Below are positions 22,032 to 36,020 of a stretch of 64,000 nt of DNA, in pieces (the first letter of the stretch is position 1; each line of letters begins with the position of its first letter). The position numbers and the translations under genes are program-made. Origin of the DNA: Coniella vitis (taxonomy: Eukaryota; Ascomycota; Sordariomycetes; Diaporthales; Schizoparmaceae); the NCBI GenBank assembly GCA_011317545.1, contig WUJK01000008.1, forward strand, positions 2,447,939-2,511,938, written 5' to 3'. Under the pieces are notes generated by a model. That model was not told the DNA's origin. It searched no databases and was given only the letters and a program-made list of their open reading frames with translations.

Positions 22032-25000
22032 CTTGCTGTATCGGTGTGCGGCAGCGCTTCGGGTACCAGAGACAGACCAAGAGACTCCAGATCAAAACTG
22101 GTCCACAGAGGAAGATGCGGTAAGGACAGTCGATGATATATCTGAAAGATCGGCTAGCAAAAGAACGGACAAGGCGAGTATCAAGCCTTCCCTGAGAGTA
22201 GATGGCTGAGTGTGACGTTGACTTGATGTCTCAGAAAGGAGTGACTGAGGTGGGGTGAGTGAGAGTTGAGAGTTGAGAGCTGAGAGCTGTATCGGAACTG
22301 CTCACAACACCAACTTGAGCACGTGTTGAGAAGGCTGTCAACAGACTGATCGGCCTCCTGACCTCTAGCCAAGAGGACGAGGTGAACATCATGCTGGGTT
22401 ATATATGCCCATCTAGTCTGGCTCGAGGAGTACTCCTTACTACATACAGCCTGCCTCAGTCTCTACAACCACTACACCATCAGCTGGAATTTTACACCCA
22501 TTTTTCATGGAGTGTTAAGCCTGCCGTTGCATCAGGAGGCCCAGATGGCTCAGGGAGGTCCGAGTCACGGCCGAGGAGGCGGGTTGAAGAGGCATGAAAA
22601 TCCAACCCTGTATGCTCGGCAAAAGCCATTCCCAGCAAGTATTTGGACTGCGTGTAATATTGCAGGAAAGAGCGTGGACAAACTAGGTCTTCAGTGTGGC
22701 ATGCTGCCAGACAGTTAACCCCCAAGGGTCGAACGTGGGCAAGGTTCTCCTCAGGGACTCTTTTTGGCCCTTTAGGAGCCAAGGTTGCTGGGCAAAAATC
22801 AAACAGGTATGGCTACCCCAGGCTCGGCTGCTCGGTTGCCTGCAAGACGGCAAGCCAGGGTCCTTGACGGGCTGCACATGCTTGGAGAGCACGGCAGACT
22901 CGAACAAGGGTGAATGGGTTGCATGGGGACGAGATAGGCAATAAATCTGGCATCTCTGTGGCTAGAAGCCAAAATCATCAGGGACAGCTGCGCCGGAGCA
23001 CGCAACCCTTGTCGAGCGCCAAGGGCAACCAACCAGATGGGTTGCGAAATGGCTGTTCACCGAGCGGATATCATGGCATTCTCTTTCTCCTTGTCGATGG
23101 GAGCTCTTACTTTGCGCAGCATTGAAACTGCGCTTTGCAGACTCGGCCAACGCCAACGACGCAATAGCCCCCCGGGAAAAAGGAAGCATGGCAACAAAAG
23201 AACCAGGGCTCGTCCCAAGCCATAAGCGGATGTCTGGAAGCAGGAGGGCTTCGTGCGCACACGCATCTTGTGCTTGTTTTGCCCGCCTGCTTGCTTGCGT
23301 GTCGAAAGCGCGGCCAGTCATGGGCTCGCTGTAGCCAAGAGAGCTGCAAGATCATCCTGATCTGCCAGATCCGAGCCAGGACGCCAGGCCTTGCGCAACG
23401 GCGACGCGCACCCAGGGCAGCCGAGGACGGCGATGCTGGCAAGACATTGTACAGTGGCAAGTGACTGGTAACATACGCGTTCGAAGCTGGGACTGGCGGG
23501 CGACCGCCGGCGCAGACACCATGTTGGGCCACAACAAGACACGGGCGGAGGTGGCATGCGGCGTGTCTGGCAGCACGGCGACGGCAGCTGTGCCACTTCG
23601 TCAGCACGCCCGCTGCATAGCGTGCGTGTGGATTGCGAGAGCGCGTCATCTTGGAAGCCGTCGTCACAGGTTCTAGACGGAGCAGTTCTTGTCAATACAG
23701 CATCCACCAATCGAGAGCAGCGGCCGGGGAGATGGGGTTCGTGACCTAGGGAGCTGGTGGCTTGCCGGTCGACGAATCGGGCAGCGAGAGGGGCTAATAA
23801 ATCACATCCGCCGCCTTGGCTGACAGAAAGCCGAATGCGGGTTGGGCGGCCGTGAGTGGCTGCTGGAGAAGATGAAGACGGAGGTTGCGTTGGGGGAGGC
23901 GTTGTGGGTGTGGACGGGGGTTGACCTTCCTGATTGGTCCTCTACATAGTACTTGCAGACTGCAGCACCACGCAAGTACCGAGTGCCGCCAAGTTTGGTG
24001 GGCTTGGTACCTGCATATACATGTAACTTCCGCCAGGGCGATCTGGTGCTGTCAGTCCGTCAAGGCCCTGTGAGCACCCGCCACCGCTTGGTAGGTCGGT
24101 GCCAAGGCGAGAGAGAGCCTGTACTAGTAGTAGCGACCTGTGGATGCAGATCTCCAGCGCCTGCTCCCCCGCAAGGAGCTCCCGGATACCCCAGATCTGG
24201 TGACCTACCAGCCTGCCAGCCTACCCAGCTGAGTAAGGTACAAACAGCCTCGTATTTTCGACCTCAGGACTCATTCATCGTCCACCAGCTGCTCCAGGAT
24301 CTGTGCTTTATACTGACAAGCTATGCGCAAAGAAAGCCTCGCTTCAGCCCAGAATACGATACTCTGCCATCATCGTCGGATCATAGAACTACAGATAAGT
24401 GATCAATCGATCTGCTGCATCATCTCTTGCCGCCGCCAATGTTGCGCACGCTTGCTGCCACTCATCCGCCCAGAATCCAATATAGCAAGCCATCTGTCGC
24501 CTTTGCTTGCTTTTCCCTGTGCCTGTGCCCATACCATATAGTTCATTTGCTGTTGGGCCCTTCTCGGCCGCCGACAAGCAAGCTATTTGGAAAAGGAAGA
24601 CCCAGCCTTCCTGGTGCAAGTGGGCCGTGGATCACTTTGATCGGAGAGAATACACACTCATTCTCTCTCTCTCTCTCTCTCTCTCGAGCTCACTCACGTG
24701 TCAACGCGATATCTCAGCAGACGCCACCCCAGATGAGGGCTCATTGCGCAGAGAAGCACGCGAGTTGCCGACTACCCTCTCCCACCACATCATGGTGCAA
24801 TGGCAACCGTGAAAGAGGAGAAAACAAGGTCCTGGCTCCATCACTCTAGCGAAGCTGGAAGAACAACACTTTTTGCTTTTGCTTTTGCTCCCCGGGAATA
24901 TCACTGTCCGTACCTGCATATAAAAGTAAGCCCGCAGGATTCGCACCTCTGCCGTCTTTCGGCAGATACAGTATGTAGTGTGGTTTATATGTATATGTAT

Positions 25001-26086
25001 ATGTGCCAACTGCTTCATCCATATGTTTCAAGAAGCGAACAGCGCAGAGGAGGCCTAATTAGCCCACAACTTGTCCATTGCTGGGTAGTTCCCCCTTTTT
25101 GCCCTCTTGGCCACGCAGTCACTGTCCAAGTTTTCGGCAGCACTCACCACGGTTCACTGCCTCTCTGGGGCATCTTGAGAAAGGAACTAAAGCCTTGCTC
25201 GGACTTTCTTTAAGCTGTCACGTTGCATTTCGGCCGCGGTGGTAGCCAACCGCATGTGAAAATAGACGAGAACTGCCTTGTTGCCGGTGTCTGTGTTGGG
25301 CTATCGGTCAAAGACATCCTTTTTAATATTGGAGGACACCCGCTTGCGAGAGGGACTGCTGCGCGTTTCAGCACTTGGTCTTTCGTCTAAAGAAGGGAGT
25401 CAAAACTGTAAAGCAAAGCTGGGAATCGTGGCCTGCTTTCAGCGGCATAGCTGACATTCCTCCCAGTTTCGTGTGTTGTATGTAGTAGCCCAAGATGCCC
25501 AGTCTCCACGCCTCACTTTCGGTGTATATTGAAGGTGTGGACATGATTGGATTGTTGATCGTTGGCGGCGCAGCCCTTGGGCACCAAGATCCAATATGAA
25601 ACGAGAAAGAATGAAGTGAAGGCGAACGGAAAAAAGATTGAAGCACGCATATATCCTTCATCATCCACACAAAAACCATCCGCGGACTCTTCTTGACCGT
25701 CAAAGACGAAGCTTGGGTGTGGTATTCTTTGCCATTAATCATGTCATCAAAGAGCGTCATTACCAATGCTGCAATCCATTAAAGGCTCTCCCGGTGGAAA
25801 TTAGGGAGAAATTCTCGTAACCCAAACGCCAAGACACACGAGTCCTTCTTTTTCTTTCTTTTCCCCTTTTGCATACTGTGTAAGCCATCCATCCCAACGC
25901 CATATGTGTGTCGCGTAGCCCATACCAGGCATTATTCCGCCAGGGGGTGGGACATGATAGAGAGAAAGCCCAGTGATATACCAGGCCTCTTGAAGCATAT
26001 CCAGGAGCCCTCAAAAGGATGTTGAGAGACAAAAGAGAGGAAGGAAACGAAGCAAGAATGGGGAAGAAGAGCATTCTGCCCCTCTC
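22032..26086. other. Intergenic region, about 4 kb, no supported gene
   Basis: This is flanked by the GH64 start on the left and the GH16 stop on the right. It contains a TC microsatellite (24662-24684), a short TATATG repeat near 24990 and one TACATAGT site at 23942. Frames of up to 186 codons exist on both strands but overlap one another and lack recognisable domains. Confidence 0.55.
24662..24684. repeat. (TC)n microsatellite
   Basis: About eleven TC units lie in intergenic DNA. Confidence 0.85.
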
Positions 26087-27473
26087 TCAACAACCCAGAA
26101 CCCACCCAACAGTCACAAACGCAGCCATCATCACCGGCCATCCACCCCGACCCATTCCTCCCTTCCCCATGGCGCCTCCCTTGGGCTTCTCAATCCCGCT
26201 GTCCCCCGACACGGTCTGGTTGGCCGTCATGTTCTTCTGCCCGCTAAAGAACCAACCCGCCGCCGAGCTGTTCCCCTCCGTCACCTCGGGGATGTCGCAG
26301 ACAGCGCCCGCAGCCTGTTGCTCGGCGGCCCCGCAGCGCGTCGCGAAATCGCGCTGCCGGCTCTCGCGGCTGCTGTTGAAGTACGCCTTGACGTAGCCCA
26401 CCTGCAGCACGGCATCCTGCGCCGGCGGGCCGCCCGACCACGCGTCGTTGCCGTTGCTCCACTGGTTGATGCTCAGGTGGCCCGCGTGCGTGGGCACGCC
26501 GCGGGGGTCGTCCATCTCGGCGAGCAGCGCGCCGCCGGCGTAGAAGAGCACGCGGTCCGCGAGCCAGTCGATGCGGTACTCGTGGAAGCCGGCGCGCGGG
26601 TCAAAGGGCAGGTCGACGACGCGGTACGTGTCGGTGGCGGCGGCGTTGTAGCCCGCTGTGGCGGCCGCCGACGACTGCAGCACGAGGTTGACGGGGTAGC
26701 TTGCGTTGGCGGACGAGAACTCGCGCGAGAGGAATTCCATGTCGATTTCTTGGGTGTTGTTGTAGTACTGTAGAACCACCCACCCACACATCCATACTGT
26801 AAGCAGTGGAAGAGTGGGATGAATCGCAAAGACCAAGAGGAGAGAATGCAAAAAGAAAAACAAACAGAAACAGGAAAAAAGACAGACAACTCACCCAGAA
26901 AAAGGCCGACGCCGTCCCCGACACACCCGTCAACTTGAGACTGGCGCGAAAAGTGCCGTAGAAGACGTCCAGCCGCGCACTGTCAATCTCACCGCCTTGC
27001 ACGTCGCCCGACGCCGTCGGCTCCGAAACGACCGTGATTTGCAGTCCTTGCGCCTCGTCGCCGCCCCCGCCACTGCCCTGCGCATCTCCTCCCTTGGCCC
27101 CGTTCTTGGCCGACGACGACGACGATGACGAGGCACCACCACCACCACCAGCAGCAGCAACAGCAACGTTGGCGACATTCATCATCTCGCCGTAGGACCC
27201 GCGCGCAACAGAGGCATCCTCGCTCCAGTTCTGCGCCACCCAGTCCGTGTTGCGCGAGATCGCACCCGTGATGTTGAAGAAGTTTGTCTCGATGAGGTCC
27301 GTGACAATGTACGAGTGCGCACTGGGCGTGGTGTTGGTTGCGGGCGTGGTGAAGCGGTAGCCGCACTCGCAGTCGGCGAGGACAGGCCGGGGGATGGCGG
27401 CGAGGAGCAGCAGGCTGAGGATGGAAGTTAGGAGAAGGCCGAGGGGTTTCTTCTTGGGGGGTCCCATCGTCAT
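26087..27473 (-). CDS. GH16 family glucanase-like secreted protein, probably wall- or membrane-anchored
   Basis: Two exons (27473-26895 and 26767-26087) give 419 residues. A signal peptide is clear: after a short basic start, GLLLTSILSLLLLAAIP leads to a likely cleavage near residue 33 before DCECGYRF. The active-site motif QEIDMEFL (about 199-206) matches the GH16 pattern, with E200 as probable nucleophile and E204 as acid/base. FHEYRIDWLADRVLFYAGG and INQWSNGNDAWSGGP are typical of the beta-jelly-roll lectin-like fold. The 127-bp intron lies just before the active site and restores FFW-YYNNTQ. A low-complexity Ala/Gly/Ser insertion (about 100-145) interrupts the N-terminal half. The C-terminus ends in a glycine-rich stretch and a hydrophobic tail (WPVMMAAFVTVGWVLGC), suggesting a GPI anchor. 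GH16 members act on beta-1,3- or mixed glucans or link wall polymers; the exact activity is not readable. Confidence 0.88.
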
Positions 27474-30208
27474 CGGACTCGTTCGTGTGGTGAGCAGGCA
27501 GGTTTGGCAAAAGGTGTGGAAAGCTGAAAAGGAAAAACAACGACGCGGGTGGGATCGCGAGGTCGAGCTCGTCGCGGGTTATCGCGAACGTGAAAAGAGG
27601 CGGTTGAGGGCCGAAGGTAGGTAGGTACCCAAGTGAAAGGCGCAAAAGCACGACGGAAAAAAAAAAGAAAAGAAAAAGGATGGCCCCTGTTGTAAAGGAC
27701 GACGAATAAAAGAGTGAGCCTGAGGGGTTCAGAGACCAGCACCAAGTGACTGACAGATGGAGTGAATCGACATCAACCAGCAAGCAACGACGGACGCTAC
27801 GGTGCACAGCAAACTCAACTACATAAAACCTGCAAAATAAAGAACGATAGATAGCCCGAACGGGTCGTCGGCGCAACGACTGAAAAAAGAAATAACAGAT
27901 ACAATAGATCAAGTGTGTCCAAGTGTGTCACGCGACACCCGCGAACAGCGAAACAGGGCGTACGCGAAAAGCAATCCTCCTCGCTCTTGTTGGATGTAGA
28001 GGACGTGTGATGTGGGAGAATGCCAATAGCAGGGACTTGTGAGACTGTCCTCGGCCAGGCAGGGAGCCAATCCAGGAAAGAAATCCAAAGTAGCTTTGGC
28101 AACTGGCAATAGCAGGCAATAGCACTTGGATTGTACACCAGTCCACAGAGCAAGACGGCTGCTCTTCCACGCGCCCAACACGGGGGCTGCCTTCGAGGTA
28201 GCACAGGAGGAGAAAAGAAGCTCGCCGCTCTCTGAACGAGCAGGGGAACAGTGCAATCAATCCAAAGATCATGAACGAGAAGTCACAACTAAAACACTAA
28301 ACGAATTCCAATAGTACGGCAGAGAGCAGTACCTGAGGACGTCTATCAACACCAAACCATTTCCCTCCTCCTGCAAGGCAAAGACACTCGATATTTCTCA
28401 GCAGAGAGGAAAAGAACAGATCTCAGGGACACCCACAACTGGCCACACAGTGCAAGCATGCGCGCGGCATGGACAGGAGGGGGTTCTGGGCAAAGTACCA
28501 TGTACTCCATATGTATGTTTGAGGCGAAAAAGAAAGAAGGAAAAAGCAATGATAAATAGCAAATGTTAATTTTTGCTCGGGCATAATATGATTGTAAGAC
28601 CGTCGTCCCCCCCCCCCCAACCCTTTTGGCTGCCCGCCAATAACTCTTACTTTACTTTACGGTTGAGGCGTACTATGTACAGGAACCGACTACGAATTTC
28701 TGCATGCTAAGTAATATGCTATGCTTGCCTTTATATTTTCGTTGAGTGACACAAGCAAACTGCTGTGCTGCACAGGTACTACAGCGATACCGAGTACTTT
28801 TGAAATGGCATCTTACTCATCCAGCGCTTGACTGGGTGCCAGATTCCTCCACCCACATTCATCTTTTATCTAGCTGCCCCAGTAGGCAATAATCGCCCGT
28901 CATGCAAAGCCCAACCGCTCATCTCAAGGCGCGCGGTGCGAGTTTTGTGGGGCGAGAGGCTTGGGGCCCGAACGGCGCATCTTGTGCCTTGTGCCGACAG
29001 ACTCTGTGAAACTTGGGCTTTCCCGCGTCTAGGCCTGTTTAGGGGGGCTGTCGTATCGGATTGATCTGGCGCAAGCCATGCCGAAGAGCTTCGTCCTACA
29101 ATATGCACAGCTCAGTCTTTTGTCTACGTGGTATGGTATCCCAACAATCACCCAATCCCCGAGTCATAACACAGAGGGCCAGACACACGCCCTCACAAAC
29201 AGATTCACATGCTTCAGTCTGCTGAAGTGAGATGGAAGAGGGAAGACAGAACGTTGCTTGAACGCTAGACCTAAGAGAAGAAAAAACATTCCTGTAAATA
29301 CCACCCACGATGTTTGCGCTCCCCCATCATTAGAAAAAAGTCTTTTTGTCGCGAACCTTCGTTATTGCATTAAATCCTTGAGCTTCAAACTCTTGTCAAC
29401 GCCCGCCACCGCGATCCAGTATGTGCCAGTGTTCCCACATCTAACACACCGACAAGCGGCTGATGGAGGGGAGTTATGATCCAGGATGAAGAATGAAATC
29501 AAACAGTGACAAACAAAACGACGCATCAGTATCGAACAAGGTATCAGAATAAAGACTGAGAGAGAAGAGAAAGGAGGAAACGGCATTCCAAAAAAGGAAA
29601 TAAAGCAGAAAATGAACAATAGACAAACATCAAGACAAGGAGGAGAGAGGAAAAGAAAACAAACAAAAAGAGATAAAAACAAGACAACTAAAACCACGAA
29701 GGCTTAGTGTAACTGGTAGGGTCGCCGTAGCTAAAAAGGACAAGGAGAAGAAAAAAAAGGATCCTAATCCTCTATTGGGACCAGCCAACGAACCGTCCGT
29801 GTTGCAGAATTAGGTTGCCCGCCAGAAGCACGCTCCGGCCATCTCGACCTCGACCTTCCGATTCCCTCGCAAAGGACAATAAACCAAAAGCATGAAACCG
29901 ACCGGGCTTTTTTTTCTCTTTGCCAAACCTGCCCTTTTCCCCTAGATATTACCAGGTAACCTTCGTGCGCATGCCAAAGAAGAAGAAGAAGAATGCAGGT
30001 AAAGGAGAAGATAAACAAGGAAACGAGTTAAGGAATCAAGCCGAGAAAGGACAAATTAACCCGTCGCCCTACGCCTGACAATAAAACAACAAAAAAAAAA
30101 AGAGACGAGAAAAAACACCAAAACTAGCGTGGCGGAAGAAAATTAGATTTCAACTCCACACAAGACGAAAAGCAAGACGAGCGACCGTCAGACAAATTCG
30201 TGAGAGAC
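27474..30208. other. Intergenic region, promoter side of GH16
   Basis: This lies between the GH16 start and the 3' end of the transcription-factor gene. Purine-rich stretches (29500-30130) probably include the 3' UTR of the transcription factor. One TACTATGTAC site is at 28671. No gene is supported. Confidence 0.55.
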
Positions 30209-32952
30209 TCAGTATACGCTGTCCGCGTCAGCCCCCTGAGAGGTCATGGAAGGCGTTGAAACGTTGGACGACATCTCAATGTCGTCCATGTAGCCACACA
30301 ACGCCTGAGCATGGTGACGGAAGGATTCGCCCATTAAACGGGTCATTCTGCAGAGATAGATAGGTTAGTACATAAAGAATGATTTAGTGAGGGAGGAAAA
30401 AACACAAGTTCGTGGAAGAGTATGTATGTACTTACCCCCATACAACAACCTCATCAAGCATCGAGCCCCACAAGCGAGCCACAATGGATCCAAGCTGGGA
30501 CATGTACTGTTGATCCAGATCCTTTTCGAAAAGCTTCCGGATCTTGTTGTACATGCCCATCTCTTCCTCAGTAGCTTGTTCTTCGTCATGTTCCAGACGG
30601 TAGAGCCAAAGACTGAGGATGATCATGAGATCCATGCCACAAAGGGGGTGCTCAATGCTCCAATTGGTCGGAGAGGTGCGGGCGACCCAGCGAACACCTT
30701 GTGCCACCGCCGTCTCGATGCAGTTGTAGCACTCTTCAATGACCTTGATCATCTCTGAGGAGCGCTTGACACGGTCCCGCGCGTTTGACATGGCCGCAGC
30801 GACTTCGTACGAGTCATGGTAACGAAGAGCTTCTTGGACAGTCTTAAGGTCGACTTCGAGCCGAGCTCGGGCGCTGCGGAACATGGCCGTAGCATTGAAA
30901 ATGAGGGGGTGGCCCTGGTGAGGCGAAATGATGGGGACAGTAGCGCTCTCGGCTTCGCAGAGGTCGAGGGATTTCTCCCACGTCTCCAGGGCAAGCCTGA
31001 GCTTGAACTCTGTCACCACATCCTGCAGAGCCTCAGGGCTGCGCTTGTGGTACCATACCTCGAGGAATAGAGCGTTGATCATGACACGTGTCGCAAAAGC
31101 GCTGTACTTGAGCGCTTCGCCCTGGAATAGCTTCTCGTGAGCTTCCATGAATGTCAAATCCGTCGTGGTCGCAAGCTGTTCCTGCCAAGCCACTGCGTCG
31201 GGAACCTTCATGTTCCAGAGAGCTTCCGTCGAGGGCAGGTGCAGGTCCTCGAATTCGTTGAAGCCCATGGCCGGCGTGTGGTTGAAGGACAATGTCAGGA
31301 GCCCAAAGAAGATGTAGACCGCATAGTATGTGCGTCGGCAACCCTCGTCCTCCACCCATTCGGCTCGCGTCGGCGAACGGCCCTCGCGGGCTTCTTGTCT
31401 CAGCTTCAGTTCATAGCGGTTTCCGGCAACCATGTTCGCCAACAAACTCTTGATCGAGCAAGCCCACTCCAACCCCTTGGGATCGCCACTCCAGCTTGCA
31501 AAGATCATGTTCAACAGAGAACCCTGCATAGCCCACAGCGGACACTTGCGAGAGCTAAAGTTTTCTTTGTTCTGGAGGAACTGGTTGACAAGGATCTTAC
31601 TGCCGACATGCTGCATATAGGCCTGCTCTTGGTCAAAGGCATACAGAGCGCCAATGGACAGAACCGCCAGAAGTAGAGCTGGCGACACCCTGGTGGGTTC
31701 GAACGAGGCTGGGTGCAGAAATGGAAGATGGTGGTGGAACATGCCAAAGTACGTCGAGAGGTAACGGTTGAGGCAGGCCAGGTTTGGCAGGCGGAAGCCA
31801 TCAGGAATGGCAGCCTCAATGTCGTTGTTGTGAATAGTCTCGAGGATCATGGCGCGTTCCTCTTCGTTGTTCACATAAGGTGGTTTGAACCCGGCCGAAG
31901 TGTGGTGTGCCTCCCCATGGCTGTGGGTGCTGTGGGAGAGGTATGGCGATTGGGAGGTGGGAGTACCGGCAGCGGAGGTCTCAAGCGAGTTGGCAAGCGA
32001 CCGCGAAGACATGGATTCGCTACCGTTGCCTTGACGCGGAGCAAAGACGGGGCTAGGCTGCTGCTGGAGGCTATTGGCACTGGCAAGGGGGTGCTGGGAC
32101 ATGTAGGCTCCGGGGGCCGATGTGAGTGAAGCGTTCTTGTGGTCACCGTGGTATGAGTCCCACTGAGTTGGGAGGCCAATCGATCCGTTCGGATACGTTA
32201 CGGTCGGGGGATCCATGATGGTGTTGCCATTGTGTGCAAAAGGAACGCCCTGGCCAACGTCCTCGAAGGACCCGTTGTTGCTCTGAATGACGGCGGTAGC
32301 CTTGTGATGCAGGTCGGCGACAAGCATGGCAGCAGTTTCGACATCAAAGCCGCCATCGGTGGCACTACCAATGTGCTGCTCTAGGGCAGTATCATCGAGG
32401 CCGAGGGCAGGCTTGGAAGAGGCAGCAACAGTCTTGGGCTTGGGGCCGCCACGGCGCTTGCCGTCGCTGTGGAGGGGGATACCTCCATCCTTTGCGTGAA
32501 CGGTTCGATCGTGTCTGAGAAGCAGGTCGCGGCGAACAAACGTGCTCCTACACTTCATGCACTTGAAAGGACGCTCTTTGGTGTCTGTGTATCGACTTGG
32601 GCGTCAGCAAGCAGCCACAGGCGAAAATTTTTTGAGCGTGCAGCCATTTTGTGTAACGAAGAAGGGGAAAAAAAAAGGCCATATAGCTCAATTCAGGAGA
32701 AGGTACTGGAAGTCAAAAGAAAAACAACGTGGTGGTAGGCATGCAATGCGTGTGTTTGGAGGAGGCCAAAAAGAAAAGAAGAATGTACGCACGCGAACGC
32801 TCATGTCTGCTTCTGTGCTCGCTCCGGCTAAATGCGCGAGAGCAGTACTGGCACTTGTACTTTCTCTCTGGTGCGAGTGAGGTCTTTCGCGAGGCCGGCG
32901 TTGGGGACGCGGAAGTGGGCACGGGCACAGCAGTGACGGCTGCGCCAGGCAT
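30209..32952 (-). CDS. C2H2 zinc-finger transcription factor with fungal-specific regulatory domain
   Basis: Three exons (32952-32793, 32584-30436, 30347-30209) give 815 residues. Two tandem C2H2 fingers are visible: C34-C37-H50-H54 and C62-C65-H78-H83. They are joined by the canonical linker HTKERPF, which exists only after splicing because the 208-bp intron cuts the codon of H54. A basic stretch (KRRGGPKPK) follows, then a Gln/Ser-rich linker. From about residue 280 onward comes the all-helical fungal transcription factor domain (LPNLACLNRYLSTYFGMFHHHLPFLHPASF). The last exon adds RLMGESFRHHAQALCGYMDD, extending the protein 45 residues beyond the reading frame's first stop, with a GTAAGT donor and CTGCAG acceptor. 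This architecture is a nuclear, DNA-binding regulator. The regulated pathway is not evident, and no adjacent cluster suggests one. Confidence 0.9.
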
Positions 32953-34270
32953 CGTGGAAGACGGTCTGTCGCGGTGGGGTTGAGGTCGAACGAGACTCGC
33001 GCAACGGACGACAACGACGGGAGATGCACTTGACGGCGACGGTTGGCAACGGCGGTCGGCACTCGGAAAGCGAGACTCTAGACACCCTCACAGCAACGAT
33101 ACTCTCGAATCGCCCTTCTCCTCTCGCTCGCACGCGCTCCCGTGGGATTTAAAGTGTGTCGACTTGACTCTGAGGGGCGATGGTGTTCATTTGGGTCGAT
33201 ATACGGGTCATGGACAAGACCGGTGGTTGGGTTTGGGGATAAGATGGCTGCACTGGCCAAATCAAAGGACCGAAAAGAAAGAGAGAGAGAAAAGAATATG
33301 AAAGACGACCCAGACGTGGTGGGCGTGGACGACGGCGGGACGTTGACGACGATTCGAACCGAGTCAAGCCAGGTCGGTCGATGCAGCCTGGGTGAGATGC
33401 AGAGTGGTTCGCGATGAGGCGGGACTGATGAACGGGAGGAGGAGAAAGAGGGGTTGGGTTCTGGTTCTTGGTCGCGGCGGGAGTGGCAGAGAAAAAGGGA
33501 GGGCGAAATTTGGGCGGCCCTGGGCAGGCCTGGTTCTGGTTGGAGGGGCGAGGGGGTGTTGTACATGGTGACTGTGGAGGGGGGAAGAGGCGGCCTCGAA
33601 ATTGCTTAGCGCACATTGGCAGCGAAATTGCCCTTGGGAGAACGGGTGGTCCAGTGGCCGTACAGGGCTGTACAGGCTACCTGGCAGCGGGCGCCAGCGG
33701 GTGTGGCAGGCGCAGGTAGCAGCGACCGCAGACCGCGACAGCTCCAATGCTCCATCCCACCTGCAAGAAGAAGTGGGGTTCATTCCCTCCGACCTTGAAG
33801 CTTGCGGAGGGGGGTGTGCGTGGAATGGGCCTGATGCCGCCGTTGCGAAAAGCAGGAAGTACTATGTATTGGGCTATAAAGTACAGGGCTACGCTACATA
33901 GCCCAGGCCTGCTGCATGCGGCAAGTGCCTAACCTACAACCACCCACCACGTATACCTACCGACCTGGGTACTTACTGTCCAAGCCTGTGCCCGCTGCTG
34001 CTGCTGTGCATCAGCTGTACCTTGGTACTTTGAGATATTCCCAGGCTTACCTACCCAACTCAGTAACCACGTACATACATAGTAGTATTTGGGTACTTTG
34101 TGTGCACAAAGAGGTTGGCTGCCCGGTCTCCTCCCTAGCTCATCGATTTATTCTAACGGATCAGCCTGCTTGCCACTGGCATAAGAGGCCGTTCTGCGCC
34201 CGTCAGCCAGTTGGACTATATGCTCAGTCAAGCTGCAGCTGTACTTTATATTTGGTATGCAGCATCTGCG

Positions 34271-34300
34271 TACTATGTACACTATGTAGGTACTATGTCC
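34271..34300. repeat. Three tandem ACTATGT motifs
   Basis: TACTATGTAC, ACTATGTAGG and TACTATGTCC follow one another within 30 bases. They belong to the dispersed palindrome family. Confidence 0.8.
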
Positions 34301-35240
34301 TCGTGTGCTTTGAAATCGCAGCGGGAGGGCAGGTCAAGAGCTGAGAGGAGGGGAAGGCGCATCTGAGGAGAAGGCAGGGGCCCCACTTGCAGTGCCAACC
34401 TCCAGATTGTCCCGGCTGCTATGTACCTGGGTACATCCAGGGCAACTAAAAACTGCCCCACCCCCACGGCGGGCCTTTACATAGTAGTCCAGTGCCTTTA
34501 CGCAGAGCAGCACAGCAGCCCGAGATGGGACACGAGACACGTTGGACCACAGCAGCACCAAAAGTCTTAAATCCGGGTTTTTGGTGCTGGATGAGACACC
34601 CACAAGCGCGATCGCGGCTTCAAGGCACTCGACCCGATCTGCCCATTTCCCTGGTCTCGCACTGCACCGGCGGACTGCGAAGCCCCCCCCTCCAAAGGCC
34701 CAGCGACACGACTGCATCGTACACTATCTTTCTGGCGACTCTCTGCTATGGTCCATACATTACCAGCGAGAAAAAGAAGAAAGAAGAGCAGAAGAAGAAC
34801 AAGAAGAACAACAAAAACAAAGCAAAATAAGAAGCAAGCGTACCCAGCGGTGGACTCGGACGAGATGAGCTGTCCCGCGGGCTGGACCAATCGAGGTCCA
34901 TCTCTGGGCCTTTGGCCCGACTCGAAAGTAGTCCAAAAACCAAATCCATGAAAAAAGGAATACATTTTTTCTGGGGAAAAAAAAAGTGGATGTCGACAAG
35001 CACATACTATGTACAGACGCAACAATGGCTGGCCCCTTCTACCAGAAAATCAAGGCGGTCAGGTCGGTCCTCAACTCGCCCCAGGCGCTGTATGTGAAGA
35101 AGTTGGCAGAATCTGTTGTGGTGACGATGGCATCACGAACAGAATGCCCGACTCTGACAATAGCAGCCACGTTGCGTCGATGCGGCCGGGATGGTAGCCG
35201 CCAAGGCAAGTCCGGTCAGCTTGCGTGGAAGGCATCCACT

Positions 35241-35275
35241 GAACAGGAACAGGAACAGGAACAAGACCAGGAACA
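35241..35275. repeat. (AGGAAC)n hexanucleotide repeat
   Basis: About five or six AGGAAC-like units lie in tandem, one interrupted by a variant. Confidence 0.8.
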
Positions 35276-35973
35276 AGCAGGCACGCCACGAAGGGTGTGC
35301 GACGATCTTGACGGCGAACAGCGAAAACAATACGATGCAAACGCCCCTGGCCCAAGCATCCTGGCACCACTCTTCACTACCTTGCGGGAAAGAAAAAGAA
35401 GAACGGAACAGGACAGGTCCTGAAATAGCGGCTTACTATTACCATGGTTGTGCTCGCCCACACAGCACACCCAACACCCCAGACACGTAAAGGGATGGGC
35501 AGCCCCCGTCCGTCATTCAACACCCCAGTGTCTGCCTGGCATGTCTGCGCTGACCTGCATGTCCGTCTGCACGAGCATGCTCGCTACTGCAAAGTAAAGT
35601 GAGGCTGGGTTTCCCACCAGCATTCCAGCCTCCCTCGTCCAATCCAAGGTCTGTGCTGCTAATTGCGACCTGCGCTGGGTGTGGCTGTTACTAAAGACTA
35701 GCCTTGATGGCCCTGGTGGTTTGAACGTTACAATTACTTGCCATGGTATAGTACAGTGTCTCTGAGCCACGATCCTGTCACTCAGCAAATCCAGAAAGAA
35801 AGAGGAGCGGGGGAAGAGGGAATCAACAACCAACGAGTGCCGAAAGAATCGTCATGCGGGGCACAAAAGGCACACCAGGGCGACAAGCAGTGCGCACCCG
35901 GGCATCCTGAGAGGTTCTAGACACCTATACTACATAGTATAGTAGCAGCCCGAGCCCCCTCTAGACACCGCCG

Positions 35974-36020
35974 TTACATAGTACATAGTACAGCACCTCC
36001 TACTATGTACATACATAGTC
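35974..36020. repeat. Dense cluster of TACATAGTA/TACTATGTA motifs
   Basis: Two overlapping TACATAGTA copies are followed, 15 bases on, by TACTATGTACATACATAGT. This is the densest cluster of the dispersed palindrome in the window. Confidence 0.85.
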
